Shown: positions 1-7,825 of the stretch, piece by piece
Layout of the letters: every line of letters starts with the position of its first letter
How positions within the stretch are numbered: position 1 is the first letter of the stretch
Origin: Bradyrhizobium ivorense
GTDB lineage: Bacteria > Pseudomonadota > Alphaproteobacteria > Rhizobiales > Xanthobacteraceae
Direction of reading: 5' to 3'
DNA: 64,000 bases
NCBI RefSeq assembly: GCF_900696085.1
Contig: NZ_CAADFC020000016.1
Coordinates: 1,116,001-1,180,000 of the forward strand
Position numbers and translations under genes: made by a program
The notes under the pieces: model-generated
Database searches by the model: none
What the model was told of the DNA's origin: nothing
The model's input: only the letters and a program-made list of their open reading frames with translations

Positions 1-741
1 AATCCACCGCCTCGCCAGCCGCCGCCTTTCCCGCCGCAGGCTCCAGCACCGCGCGGCATCTTCCGGCCCTCGATCTGGTCCGTGATCATCTTCGTCCTGC
101 TGCTGTCGGGTGTGCTGATCCGCGCCTATCGCGACCTGTCGCAGCCCGGCGCCTGGGAGTTCTGGCGCGAGAGCTATATCGCGGCGAGCATGACCTCGGC
201 CGTGATTTCCAGTGTCGACATCGACGGCTCGGGCCGCGGCCGGCGCGCGCTTGCGATCAGCGGCGAGATCGGCTCGGCCAGCGCGAGCTGGTTCCGCGAC
301 CGGCTCGATGAGGCGCGCCTGTCGCGCGGCGACGCGGTGCTGCTGTCGTCGCAAGGCGGCTCGCTGAACCAGGCCGCGATCATGGGCGAGGTCATTCGCG
401 CGCGCGGGCTGGTCACGGCGGTGGGCACCGCCGACGCATCGGGCAGGATTCGTCCCGCCGCATGCGCCAGCGCCTGCGTCCTGATCTATGCCGGCGGCGA
501 CAAGCGCTATGGCATTGCGGGCTCACGGCTCGGCGTGCATCGTTTCACCTCGAAAGCGCAGATGAGCGATCCGGTCGCCGAGGCGCAGCGCATCCAGGGC
601 ATGGTACTCGGCTACATGACCAAGATGGGCGTGTCCTCGGAGATCGTCGAGGCGATGTCGCAGACCGCGGACATCCGCTGGTTGAGCGAGAGGCAGGCGC
701 TCGCGATGAACCTCGTCACCACGCCGGTCAACCGGCGCTGA
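1..741 (+). CDS. Exported ClpP-fold-like protein (COG3904-like), 5' partial
   Basis: The frame is open from base 1, so the gene begins left of the window; the GTG at 82 is only the first internal start. The visible N-terminal part is proline-rich (about 25 residues), followed by one membrane segment (IIFVLLLSGVLI) and a soluble domain. That domain has the pattern of small periplasmic ClpP/crotonase-fold proteins: a strand around ALAISGEIG, a glycine turn (SSQGGS), then ACASACVLIYAGG, where the Ser between the two Cys would be the nucleophile, and LGVHRF, whose His could be the base. The family role is inferred, and no substrate is known. A protein with the same SAC and GxH pattern lies at 28164-28634. 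It is followed directly by a TAGAGC-type repeat. Confidence 0.6.
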   Translation, partial: NPPPRQPPPFPPQAPAPRGIFRPSIWSVIIFVLLLSGVLIRAYRDLSQPGAWEFWRESYIAASMTSAVISSVDIDGSGRGRRALAISGEIGSASASWFRDRLDEARLSRGDAVLLSSQGGSLNQAAIMGEVIRARGLVTAVGTADASGRIRPAACASACVLIYAGGDKRYGIAGSRLGVHRFTSKAQMSDPVAEAQRIQGMVLGYMTKMGVSSEIVEAMSQTADIRWLSERQALAMNLVTTPVNRR

Positions 742-743
742 GC

Positions 744-848
744 TAGAGCGTTTTCCAGCGAAGGGGATACCGGTTCGCGTGAAGAAAACGCGTCAAAACA
801 AAAATCTGGAGCGCCATTCCGATTCCATCGGAACGGAAATAGCTCCGG
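744..848. repeat. TAGAGC-type dispersed palindromic element
   Basis: It begins CTAGAGCG two bases after the stop codon of the preceding gene and ends ATAGCTCC. Inside are a GGATACCGGTTC core, AAAACGCGTC and a hairpin CCGATTCCATCGG. It resembles the widespread short elements of Bradyrhizobium genomes (from memory). Nothing else is recognised in the rest of this gap, 849-1107. Confidence 0.6.
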
Positions 849-1107
849 GCGCGTCTGTCATTAATCTGAATCATCAACCACCTCCGCAAGCACGCCGGCA
901 ACATGCGGCAAAAAAGCCCCATGAGGCGGATTCTTTAGTCCCGCCTCCCGCCGATTTCAGTTATGCAGGGATGCGGCAATCGACCCGCGTTCGCCTGCTT
1001 CTTGCGCGCCGACCGGATCGTTCTGCCGGAGAATGCCCGGAACGACACCACGCCCGTGATGCGGCCTTGCGCCCAGCCTCGCGCGCGAACCGACAGAAGC
1101 GACGCGC

Positions 1108-2040
1108 GTGCAGCTCTATCTCCCGATCGCCGACATTCCGGTCAATGTCTTCCTCATCCTGGCGATGGGTGCGGCGGTGGGGTTCGTCTCCGGCATGTTC
1201 GGCATCGGCGGCGGCTTTCTGATGACGCCGCTGCTGATCTTCGTCGGGATCGCGCCCGCGGTGGCGGTGGCGTCCGTCGCCAGCCATATCGCGGCTTCGT
1301 CGTTCTCCGGCGCGATCTCCTATTGGCGCAGACGCGCGATCGATCCCTTGCTGGCGACGGTGCTGCTGGTCGGCGGCACGCTCGGCACCGCGATGGGGGT
1401 GTGGACCTTCACCTTCCTGCGCTCGCTCGGCCAGCTCGATCTGATGATCGCGCTGTCCTACGTCATCCTGCTGACCACCGTCGGCGGGCTGATGTTCTGG
1501 GAAGGCCTGCGCGCGATGCTGCGGATCCGCCGCGGCGGCGCGGTGACGCTGCGCAAGCCCGGCAGCCATGGCTGGGTCCACGGCCTGCCGCTGAAGCTGC
1601 GCTTCAAGCGCTCCAAGATCTATCTCTCGGTGATTCCGGTCGTCGTGGTCGGGCTGGTGATCGGCTTCATCGGCGCCATCATGGGCATCGGCGGCGGCTT
1701 CATCCTGGTGCCGCTGATGATCTATCTGCTGCGGGTACCGACCTCGACCGTGATCGGCACCTCGATGGTGCTCACCCTCGTCACCATGACGTTCGCGACC
1801 TTGCTGCATGCGGTGACCAATCATCTGGTCGACGCGGTGCTGGCGCTGATCCTGATGGTCGGCGGCGTCACCGGCGCGCAGTTCGGCGCCCGCGCCGGCC
1901 AGAAGATCCGCGGCGAGCATTTGCGGCTGCTGCTCGGCCTTCTGGTGCTCGCGGTCGGCATCCGCTTCGCGGTCGAACTGGTGATCCGGCCGCAGGACCT
2001 GTTCAGCATCCGCGAAACCGGTGGCGGAGGTCCGCCATGA
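1108..2040 (+). CDS. Sulfite exporter TauE/SafE family permease
   Basis: A 310-residue integral membrane protein with about eight hydrophobic segments. The two halves each carry the family's glycine signature, GIGGG at residues 32-36 and again at 193-197 (MGIGGGFILVP), which is the internal repeat typical of TauE/SafE permeases. The family moves small sulfur-containing or organic anions out of the cell; the substrate here is not visible. The start is a GTG with a poor ribosome site, chosen because the first transmembrane repeat begins soon after it. The stop overlaps the next start (ATGA at 2037-2040), so the two genes are probably translationally coupled. Confidence 0.88.
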   Translation: MQLYLPIADIPVNVFLILAMGAAVGFVSGMFGIGGGFLMTPLLIFVGIAPAVAVASVASHIAASSFSGAISYWRRRAIDPLLATVLLVGGTLGTAMGVWTFTFLRSLGQLDLMIALSYVILLTTVGGLMFWEGLRAMLRIRRGGAVTLRKPGSHGWVHGLPLKLRFKRSKIYLSVIPVVVVGLVIGFIGAIMGIGGGFILVPLMIYLLRVPTSTVIGTSMVLTLVTMTFATLLHAVTNHLVDAVLALILMVGGVTGAQFGARAGQKIRGEHLRLLLGLLVLAVGIRFAVELVIRPQDLFSIRETGGGGPP

Positions 2041-2819
2041 GGGCGCGCACGCCGCTTGCCATCATCGGCCTCGTTACCGCAATCCTTGCGGCCACACCGG
2101 TCCATGCCGAGCGGCTGATCGTGTCGGTCTCCAATCACCGCGTCACGGTGACGCCGAACTATTCCGGCGGCGAGCTGGTGTTGTTCGGCTCGGTCGAGAA
2201 GGATGACAAGACGCCCCCAAATCGCGGCAGCTACGATCTCGTCGTCACCGTCTCCGGCCCGCGCGCCGACATGGTGACGCGGCGCAAGGAGCGCAAATTC
2301 GGCATCTGGATCAACACCGACTCGCGGCAATTCCTGCAGGTGCCGGGCTATCTCGCGCTGTTCTCCAATCGCCCGTTCGACCAGATCGCCTCCCCCGAGG
2401 TGCAGCGGCGCCAGCAGCTCGGGCTCAACAACGTGCTCTTGATGCAGCGGGTCGGCCCCGATTATGCCGACGTGGTGCCGAACGACGCCTTCCGCAGCGC
2501 CTTCGTGCGGCTGCGCACCGAGCACGGCCTCTATCGCGAGGAAACTTCGGCGGTGACGTTCCTGACGCCGACGCTGTTCCGTACCGGCATTCCGCTGCCG
2601 GCCGAGGTGCCGATCGGCACCTACAATGTCGAGATCAAGCTGTTCAGCGACGGCGCGCTGGTGACCAAGACCGAGACCGCGTTCGAGATCGTCAAGGTCG
2701 GCTTCGAGCAGTTCGTCGCCACCACCGCGCGGCAGAACGGCCTGGTCTACGGCCTCGTCACCGCCTTCATGGCGCTGATGACCGGCTGGATGGCCTCGAT
2801 CGTGTTCCGCAAGGATTGA
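2037..2819 (+). CDS. TIGR02186-type exported membrane-anchored protein
   Basis: A protein of 260 residues. It has a signal peptide ending near ATPVHA, a beta-rich extracytoplasmic domain and a C-terminal transmembrane helix (LVTAFMALMTGWMASIVF), so it probably sits in the periplasm anchored at its C terminus. It matches my memory of the TIGR02186 family, which is found beside TauE/SafE permeases in Rhizobiales. Function is unknown; a role as partner of the permease is inferred from the 4-base overlap. The open frame extends much further upstream, but only this start gives a signal peptide. Confidence 0.8.
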   Translation: MRARTPLAIIGLVTAILAATPVHAERLIVSVSNHRVTVTPNYSGGELVLFGSVEKDDKTPPNRGSYDLVVTVSGPRADMVTRRKERKFGIWINTDSRQFLQVPGYLALFSNRPFDQIASPEVQRRQQLGLNNVLLMQRVGPDYADVVPNDAFRSAFVRLRTEHGLYREETSAVTFLTPTLFRTGIPLPAEVPIGTYNVEIKLFSDGALVTKTETAFEIVKVGFEQFVATTARQNGLVYGLVTAFMALMTGWMASIVFRKD

Positions 2820-2850
2820 CAACAGGTGCGTAGGCTGCGCGCCGTCCATC

Positions 2851-4179
2851 CTACAGGAATTGCATGATCCCCATCGCGATCACGCTGAGCGCCATCGCCC
2901 CCGTCGACAGCCAGCCGAGCCAATAGAGCAAGCCGCGAACCGCGAAGCGGCCCATCACATCCTCGCGGCGCGCCATCAGCATCAGCAGCACCATCACGGG
3001 CACGGCGAGCACGCCGTTGACGACGGCGCTCCAGTACAGCGCCGAGATCGGATCGATCGGCGTGAAGTTGAGCACGATGCCGAGCCCACCCGACAGCGCC
3101 AGCACCGAATAGAACGCGACCGCCCGCCTGGGCCTGCGGGTCAGGCCGACCCGCCATCGCCGTCCCTCGCCGACCGCGTAAGCCGTCGCGCCCGCAAGCA
3201 CCGGGATCGCCAATAGTCCGGTGCCGACGATGCCGAGCGCGAAGATCACCTCCGCCCAGGGCCCTGCGATCGGGCGCAGCGCCTCGGCCGCCTGCGCCGA
3301 GGTCTGGATGTCGGTCTTCCCGGTGGCATGCAGCGACGCCGCGGCGGTGACGATGATCGACAGCGCGATCAGGTTGGAGAACGCCATGCCGGTGATGGTG
3401 TCGGCGCGGATGCGGGAGAACTCGCGCTGTGCGCCGTAATGCTGGACGATCAGCGGATGCTTGGTGACATCGACGCGTTGCTCGTCGGCCTCCTGCGAGG
3501 CCTGCCAGAAGAACAGATAGGGCGAGATCGTGGTGCCGAGGATCGCAACGATGGTCGTGAGATAGTCCGCGCTCCAACTGATGTGCGGCACCAGCACGCC
3601 GGCCAGGGCTTCGTGCCACGACACCCTGGCAAAGGCGAGCGCCGCGACGTAGGCAAACAGGCTGAGGGTCAGCCATTTCAGCACCGCGACGTAGCGCTTG
3701 TAGTTCATGAAGATCTGCGCCGCCACCGAGGCGACGCCGAACAGCACGACATAAAGGATCGCCGGACCGCCGACCAGCAGCCTGGTCGCATCCGCCATCG
3801 CGGAGAGGTCGGCCGCGATATTGACGGTGTTGGCGATCGCAAGCAGCGCCACCACGGCGATCAAGATCCAGGGCGGATAATGTCGGCTGACATTGCCGGA
3901 GATGCCGCGTCCGGTAACGCGGCCGACCCGTGCGCAGATCTCCTGGATCGCCGACATCAACGGAAACGTCACCAGCATGGTCCAGCCGATGCCGTAGCCG
4001 AATTGCGCACCGGCCTGGCTGTAGGTGCCGATCCCGGACGGATCGTCGTCGGAGGCGCCGGTGATCAGACCGGGGCCGAGCGTCTTCAGGAAACGGCCGA
4101 AGCTGAACGGCTGACGCTGCGCCTTGCCACGCGGCGCATCCTCACATTGGTCCCGCGAGATCGTGTTGTGCCGCGTCAT
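2851..4179 (-). CDS. Nramp family divalent metal transporter (divergent metal-site motifs)
   Basis: A 442-residue protein with about 11 transmembrane segments. Segment 1 carries DDDPSGIGTYSQAG, the position of the Nramp DPGN metal motif, and segment 6 reads TTISPYLFFWQ where Nramp proteins have the MPH motif. Asp is kept, but the Asn and Met ligands of classic Mn/Fe transporters appear to be Gly and Ser. The fold assignment is firm, but ion selectivity should not be assumed to be Mn2+ or Fe2+. The start at 4179 (MTRHNTISRD) was preferred to an open extension of 48 Cys/Ser/Arg-rich residues that does not look like protein. It is convergent with the TIGR02186 gene. Confidence 0.85.
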   Translation of the reverse strand: MTRHNTISRDQCEDAPRGKAQRQPFSFGRFLKTLGPGLITGASDDDPSGIGTYSQAGAQFGYGIGWTMLVTFPLMSAIQEICARVGRVTGRGISGNVSRHYPPWILIAVVALLAIANTVNIAADLSAMADATRLLVGGPAILYVVLFGVASVAAQIFMNYKRYVAVLKWLTLSLFAYVAALAFARVSWHEALAGVLVPHISWSADYLTTIVAILGTTISPYLFFWQASQEADEQRVDVTKHPLIVQHYGAQREFSRIRADTITGMAFSNLIALSIIVTAAASLHATGKTDIQTSAQAAEALRPIAGPWAEVIFALGIVGTGLLAIPVLAGATAYAVGEGRRWRVGLTRRPRRAVAFYSVLALSGGLGIVLNFTPIDPISALYWSAVVNGVLAVPVMVLLMLMARREDVMGRFAVRGLLYWLGWLSTGAMALSVIAMGIMQFL

Positions 4180-4237
4180 GTCCGGTTCCAGCCGTCGCGA
4201 CAACGAGCCGGACACGACCAAGGTTCCTCGGACGAAA

Positions 4238-4999
4238 CTATGCGATCTCTGTCGCAACCCCGGGCTCGAGGATGCGCAGGCGCCGGCCGAAGCCGAGCGT
4301 GTCGAACGACATCCGCAGGTCACTGGCGTTCTGCCGGAAATGCGCCCAGCCGTCGGTATGCACCGGCACGATCACGGCGTCGTCAAAAGCGCGCGCGGTC
4401 TCGATCGTGTCGTTGGTGTCCATGGTGAGATGGAACGGGCCGCGGGTCTGCGCGGCTCCCGCGAACGGCAGCACGACGCCGCAAGGAAAGCGCCGCGCCA
4501 CCTCGGCGACACCGTCGAACCAGGTGGTGTCGCCGCTGACATAGATCGGCCGGGTGCCATGGCCCGGTTCCAGCACAAAGCCGATGACGTCGCCGGACAG
4601 TGGCTCGATGCCCGCCGGTCCGTGCCGCGCCGGCGTCGCGGTGATGGTCAGCGACCGGTCGCCCTTCTTCAGCACCGTCGAGGCCCAGGGCGCAAAACCC
4701 TCGGCGTGGCCGCCGAGCCGCTTGGCACCGGCCTCGGTGGTCAACACGCGCTTCGCGCGCTTGAGGAAATCCCGCCCCGAATGATCGAGATTGTCGGAGT
4801 GCTGGTCGTGGCTCAGCAGCACCGCATCAACGTCGCCGACATCGCTGGCGCGAAGCGCGGGGCCGGTCAGCTTCTCCAGCTTCACATGCGGCAGTTGATA
4901 GTCGCCGGGCGCATCGAAGGTCGGATCGGTGAGCAGGCGGAACCCGCCGACCTCGATCAAGGCCGTGGGTCCGCCGATCAGTGTGATGGTGATGCTCAT
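4238..4999 (-). CDS. MBL-fold metal-dependent hydrolase (UlaG-like)
   Basis: A 253-residue metallo-beta-lactamase-fold protein. The N-terminal strand (TLIGGPTALIEVGG), LLTDP, the metal loop at 64-70 and the late strand with PVHTDGW fit the UlaG-like branch. The metal loop reads H-D-Q-H-S-D-N instead of the standard H-x-H-x-D-H, so metal content is uncertain. Substrate is unknown. Its start overlaps the stop of the EamA transporter gene by 4 bases (4996-4999), so the two are translated from one message. That order suggests an accessory or detoxifying role alongside the exporter. Confidence 0.8.
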   Translation of the reverse strand: MSITITLIGGPTALIEVGGFRLLTDPTFDAPGDYQLPHVKLEKLTGPALRASDVGDVDAVLLSHDQHSDNLDHSGRDFLKRAKRVLTTEAGAKRLGGHAEGFAPWASTVLKKGDRSLTITATPARHGPAGIEPLSGDVIGFVLEPGHGTRPIYVSGDTTWFDGVAEVARRFPCGVVLPFAGAAQTRGPFHLTMDTNDTIETARAFDDAVIVPVHTDGWAHFRQNASDLRMSFDTLGFGRRLRILEPGVATEIA

Positions 5000-5922
5000 G
5001 TCACAGTCCTGTTGGGTGCGGCGGCCGCGGGGCGGGTCACCAGATAAATGCCGAGTGCCACCGGAACGATCCCGAGCAGGTCGCGAAATTCGACATGCTC
5101 ACCGAGCACGAGGAACGCGAACAGCATGCCGAGCGGCGGCATCAGGAAGTGATAGGCGCTGGCGGCGGTGGCGCCACACACTTTCAGGAGATGAAACCAG
5201 AGCAGATAGGCCAGGATCGAGCCGCCGAGCACCAGGAACGCGAAGGCGCCAGCCAGCCGCATGCTCGGCACGATGTCGCTGATGCTGGACAGCGTGAAGG
5301 CGAACGGCATCACCGCAAGCCCGCCGGCGATGTTCTGGATGCCGTTGCCGATCCACAGGCTGCCCTTCGGCGACAGCAGCTTGAACAGGATGGTGCCGGC
5401 AACGATCGAGGCCAGCGAGGCCAGCGTGAACACGATGCCATGCGGATCATCGGTGCCGACCGATATCCGGTGCCAGACGATGAAGGCGACGCCGACCATG
5501 CCGAGCAAGAGGCCGATCACCTTGCGCAGGGTCAGCGCCTCGCTGAGGAACAGCGCGGCCAGCACCGCGGTGAACACCGGATTGGCCGAGACGATCAGAC
5601 CGCCGAGGCCGGCGGATACCGTCTTCAGGCCGGTATAGCCGAGGCCGAGATAGAGCGCGTTGTTGGCGACGCCGAGCACCGCGAACACCGCCGCATCGCG
5701 CCAGGTGAGATCCCACGCATCCCTGCGCAGCAATGAAATGCCGAGAATCAGGACGCCGGCCAGCGAAAACCGCGCGGCGAGCAGGATCAACGGCGGGCAG
5801 TCGGTGACGCCGATCTTGCCGGCGACGAAGGCATAGCTCCAGAGCAGGCAGAACAGGGCGATCAGGAACGGCAGGGCGTTGAAGCGGGCGCGTGGGGCGG
5901 CCATCGAGGACGCGACGGACAT
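4996..5922 (-). CDS. EamA/DMT family transporter
   Basis: A 308-residue inner-membrane protein with ten predicted hydrophobic helices in two EamA repeats. The first begins FLIALFCLLWSYAFVAGKIG and the second near GIVFTLASLASIVAG. The drug/metabolite transporter superfamily exports small metabolites such as amino acids; the substrate cannot be read from sequence. It is divergently transcribed from a LysR-type gene at 6020 across 97 bases, the usual arrangement when the regulator controls the exporter. Confidence 0.88.
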   Translation of the reverse strand: MSVASSMAAPRARFNALPFLIALFCLLWSYAFVAGKIGVTDCPPLILLAARFSLAGVLILGISLLRRDAWDLTWRDAAVFAVLGVANNALYLGLGYTGLKTVSAGLGGLIVSANPVFTAVLAALFLSEALTLRKVIGLLLGMVGVAFIVWHRISVGTDDPHGIVFTLASLASIVAGTILFKLLSPKGSLWIGNGIQNIAGGLAVMPFAFTLSSISDIVPSMRLAGAFAFLVLGGSILAYLLWFHLLKVCGATAASAYHFLMPPLGMLFAFLVLGEHVEFRDLLGIVPVALGIYLVTRPAAAAPNRTVT

Positions 5923-5963
5923 GGCGGTTCTCCTTCGGCCATGATCTAGGCCTGCGCCTTCCC

Positions 5964-5978
5964 ATTTGGAAATTAAAT
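5964..5978. promoter_or_regulatory. Candidate LysR-type operator (T-N11-A)
   Basis: ATTTGGAAATTAAAT lies between the divergent EamA and LysR genes. It is AT-rich against a GC-rich background and has ATTT/AAAT ends with T-N11-A spacing, the general LysR-type site. This is an inference from position and shape only. Confidence 0.35.
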
Positions 5979-6019
5979 GATAAACTGGCCCGCAGTGGAT
6001 TTCTTAATGGAGATCGAAG

Positions 6020-6883
6020 ATGCTCGACCTGGAGCTGCTGCGCAGTTTCGTCTCGGTGGTCGATGCCGGGGGTTTTACGCGGGCCGGGGAACGCGTCCAC
6101 CGCACCCAGTCGACGGTGAGCCAGCAGATCAAGCGCCTGGAGGAGGATGTCGGCCAGCCGCTGCTGATCCGTAGCGGCAAGGACGTCACCCCGACGGAGG
6201 CCGGCGAGCGGCTGCTGTCCTATGCGCGGCGGCTCCTGGCGCTCGCCGAGGAGGCGCGCGATGTGGTGTCGCAGCCGAGCGGTGAAGGCGCGATCCGGCT
6301 CGGCGTGCCCGAGGATTTTGCCGCGTTCCGCCTGGCGAAGGTGCTGGCCGGATTCTCGCGCTCGCATCCCGCGCTGCGGCTCGACGTGCGCACCGACCAG
6401 AGCACCCAGCTAAGGCGCGACCTCGAGCGGGGCGATCTCGACCTCGCGCTGTTCAAGCGCACCGCCGGCGAGAAGGGCGGCATCGCCGCATGGCCGGAAC
6501 GCGTGCACTGGGTGACCAGCAAGCATCGCCCGCGCGACACCACCACCGGATCGGTGCCGCTGATCGGCTTCCCGCCGGGCTGCCTCTACCGCGCCGGCGC
6601 GATCCATGCGCTGGAGAGCGCGGGGCGCAGCTGGCACATGACCTACACGTCGTCGAACCTCTCCGGCATCCAGGCCGCGGTGGCCGCCGGCATGGGGCTG
6701 AGCATCCTCTCGGAGATGGCGATCCAGGCCGATCACCGCGTCCTGACCGCGAAGGAGGGCTTTGCGCCGATCGACCGGACCGAGGTCGCGCTCGTCGCCT
6801 CCCCCGGCGCCAGCCCCGCGACGCTGCGGCTGGCCGAGCGGCTCGCGGAATTTTGCGAGAGCGTGCAGGCGAAGGCGGCGTAG
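6020..6883 (+). CDS. LysR family transcriptional regulator
   Basis: A 287-residue protein with an N-terminal winged helix-turn-helix (residues about 1-60, recognition helix region RTQSTVSQQIKRLE). It is followed by a periplasmic-binding-like effector domain that starts near GAIRLGVPEDF. Length and layout are normal for the family. It is divergent from the EamA exporter gene and probably regulates it and itself. The inducer is unknown. The ATG follows GGAGATCGAAG, a fair ribosome site. Confidence 0.92.
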   Translation: MLDLELLRSFVSVVDAGGFTRAGERVHRTQSTVSQQIKRLEEDVGQPLLIRSGKDVTPTEAGERLLSYARRLLALAEEARDVVSQPSGEGAIRLGVPEDFAAFRLAKVLAGFSRSHPALRLDVRTDQSTQLRRDLERGDLDLALFKRTAGEKGGIAAWPERVHWVTSKHRPRDTTTGSVPLIGFPPGCLYRAGAIHALESAGRSWHMTYTSSNLSGIQAAVAAGMGLSILSEMAIQADHRVLTAKEGFAPIDRTEVALVASPGASPATLRLAERLAEFCESVQAKAA

Positions 6884-6915
6884 GACAGGGTCGCGTCGCC
6901 CACGCCCATTTGCAT

Positions 6916-7084
6916 CCCGTCATCCTCGCGCAAAGGCTTCGCCTTTGTCGCTGGAGGTGCGAGCCTCTTCGGCGAGCCTCGAAGGATGAACGGCCCGGCT
7001 GGTGGCCGATTCATCCTTCGAGGGCCGCTGAAGAAGCGGCCACCTCCAGCGACAAAGGCGAGGCCTTTGCGCGGGGATGACGGG
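6916..7084. repeat. Long inverted repeat (paired palindromic elements)
   Basis: Two arms of about 75 bases face each other. The left starts CCCGTCATCCTCGCGCAAAGG and the right ends with its near-perfect complement GCGCGGGGATGACGGG. Each arm also holds smaller hairpins (GCTTCGC, CTCTTCGGCGAG, CCGCTGAAGAAGCGG). It fills the gap between the convergent lysR and pdeM genes and could end transcription from both sides. Confidence 0.75.
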
Positions 7085-7098
7085 GATGGAGTACCGAC

Positions 7099-7809
7099 CT
7101 AGTAGCACCGCGACGCGACGAACGCGTGCACGCGGTTGTCGCCGAGCACGTGGGCCGTGAAACCCGGCGATCCAAAAATCCTTGCGAACGCCGCGTCGCG
7201 GATGCTCAGGCCGCCGGTGTAGGCGCCGAAGGCCGGCATCACCGCGCGCTCGCCGTCGGAGGCGAAGCAGCGGCGCTCGATCGAGCGGCCGCGGGTCGGC
7301 ACGCGGGCCTTGGGATGCAGATGGCCGGCGATCTCGCCGCTGGCGCCGGTCGGCTCGTGGCGGAACGCGATCGGACCGATCGCGACCTCGGTGGCGACCA
7401 CGCCGCCGAGGTCGGAGGGCAGCGCCGGGTCGTGATTGCCTGAAATCCAGATCCAGCTGCGCCGCGCCTGCAGCGCGGCCAGCGCCTCGCGGTCCGCATC
7501 CGACAGCCGCTCATGCGCGGTGCGATCATGAAAGCTGTCGCCGAGCGCGATCACCTGGCGCGGATCGTGCCGCGCGATCACCGCAGCGAGCCGGCTCAGC
7601 GTCGCCACGGTATCGTAGGGTGGCAGCAGCACGCCGCGGGCGGCAAAGCTCGAGCCCTTTTCGAGATGCAGGTCGGAGACGACCAGCAGGCGCTGCTCTT
7701 CCCAGAACAGCGCGCCGGAGCAATCGGCGACGAAACCGACATCCGCGACCGTGACCTTCGTAACGCGCATCTCGTCACTCGTCTCCGAAGCCAGCGCGCC
7801 TGCCGTCAC
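7099..7809 (-). CDS. pdeM: Ligase-associated DNA damage response endonuclease PdeM
   Basis: A 236-residue calcineurin-like metallophosphoesterase with the family's metal motifs in order: SDLHLEKG (D46, H48), GDSFHD (90-95), GNHDP (124-128) and GHLHP near 161. PdeM is known as a member of the Lhr-ligase-exonuclease repair set, where it acts as a phosphodiesterase/endonuclease on DNA. It lies 16 bases downstream of lhr in the same direction, so the two form an operon. The GTG at 7809 is preceded by a GGGA; an ATG at 7770 (MRVTKVTV) is an alternative start. Confidence 0.9.
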   Translation of the reverse strand: MTAGALASETSDEMRVTKVTVADVGFVADCSGALFWEEQRLLVVSDLHLEKGSSFAARGVLLPPYDTVATLSRLAAVIARHDPRQVIALGDSFHDRTAHERLSDADREALAALQARRSWIWISGNHDPALPSDLGGVVATEVAIGPIAFRHEPTGASGEIAGHLHPKARVPTRGRSIERRCFASDGERAVMPAFGAYTGGLSIRDAAFARIFGSPGFTAHVLGDNRVHAFVASRCY

Positions 7810-7825
7810 GTCCCATGTCCCAGCT

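Noticed and set aside
779..1222. Small plus-strand frame after the first gene
   Set aside because: It starts inside a dispersed repeat and runs into the TauE gene in another frame.
961..1920. Long minus-strand open frame of 319 residues
   Set aside because: It is antisense to the TauE/SafE gene. Its product is Gln/His/Arg/Asp-rich without hydrophobic core, typical of a shadow frame in GC-rich DNA.
3328..4428. Plus-strand open frame of 366 residues opposite the Nramp gene
   Set aside because: It is full of Arg, Gly, Asp and His with no motif, while the minus strand codes for a clear membrane carrier.
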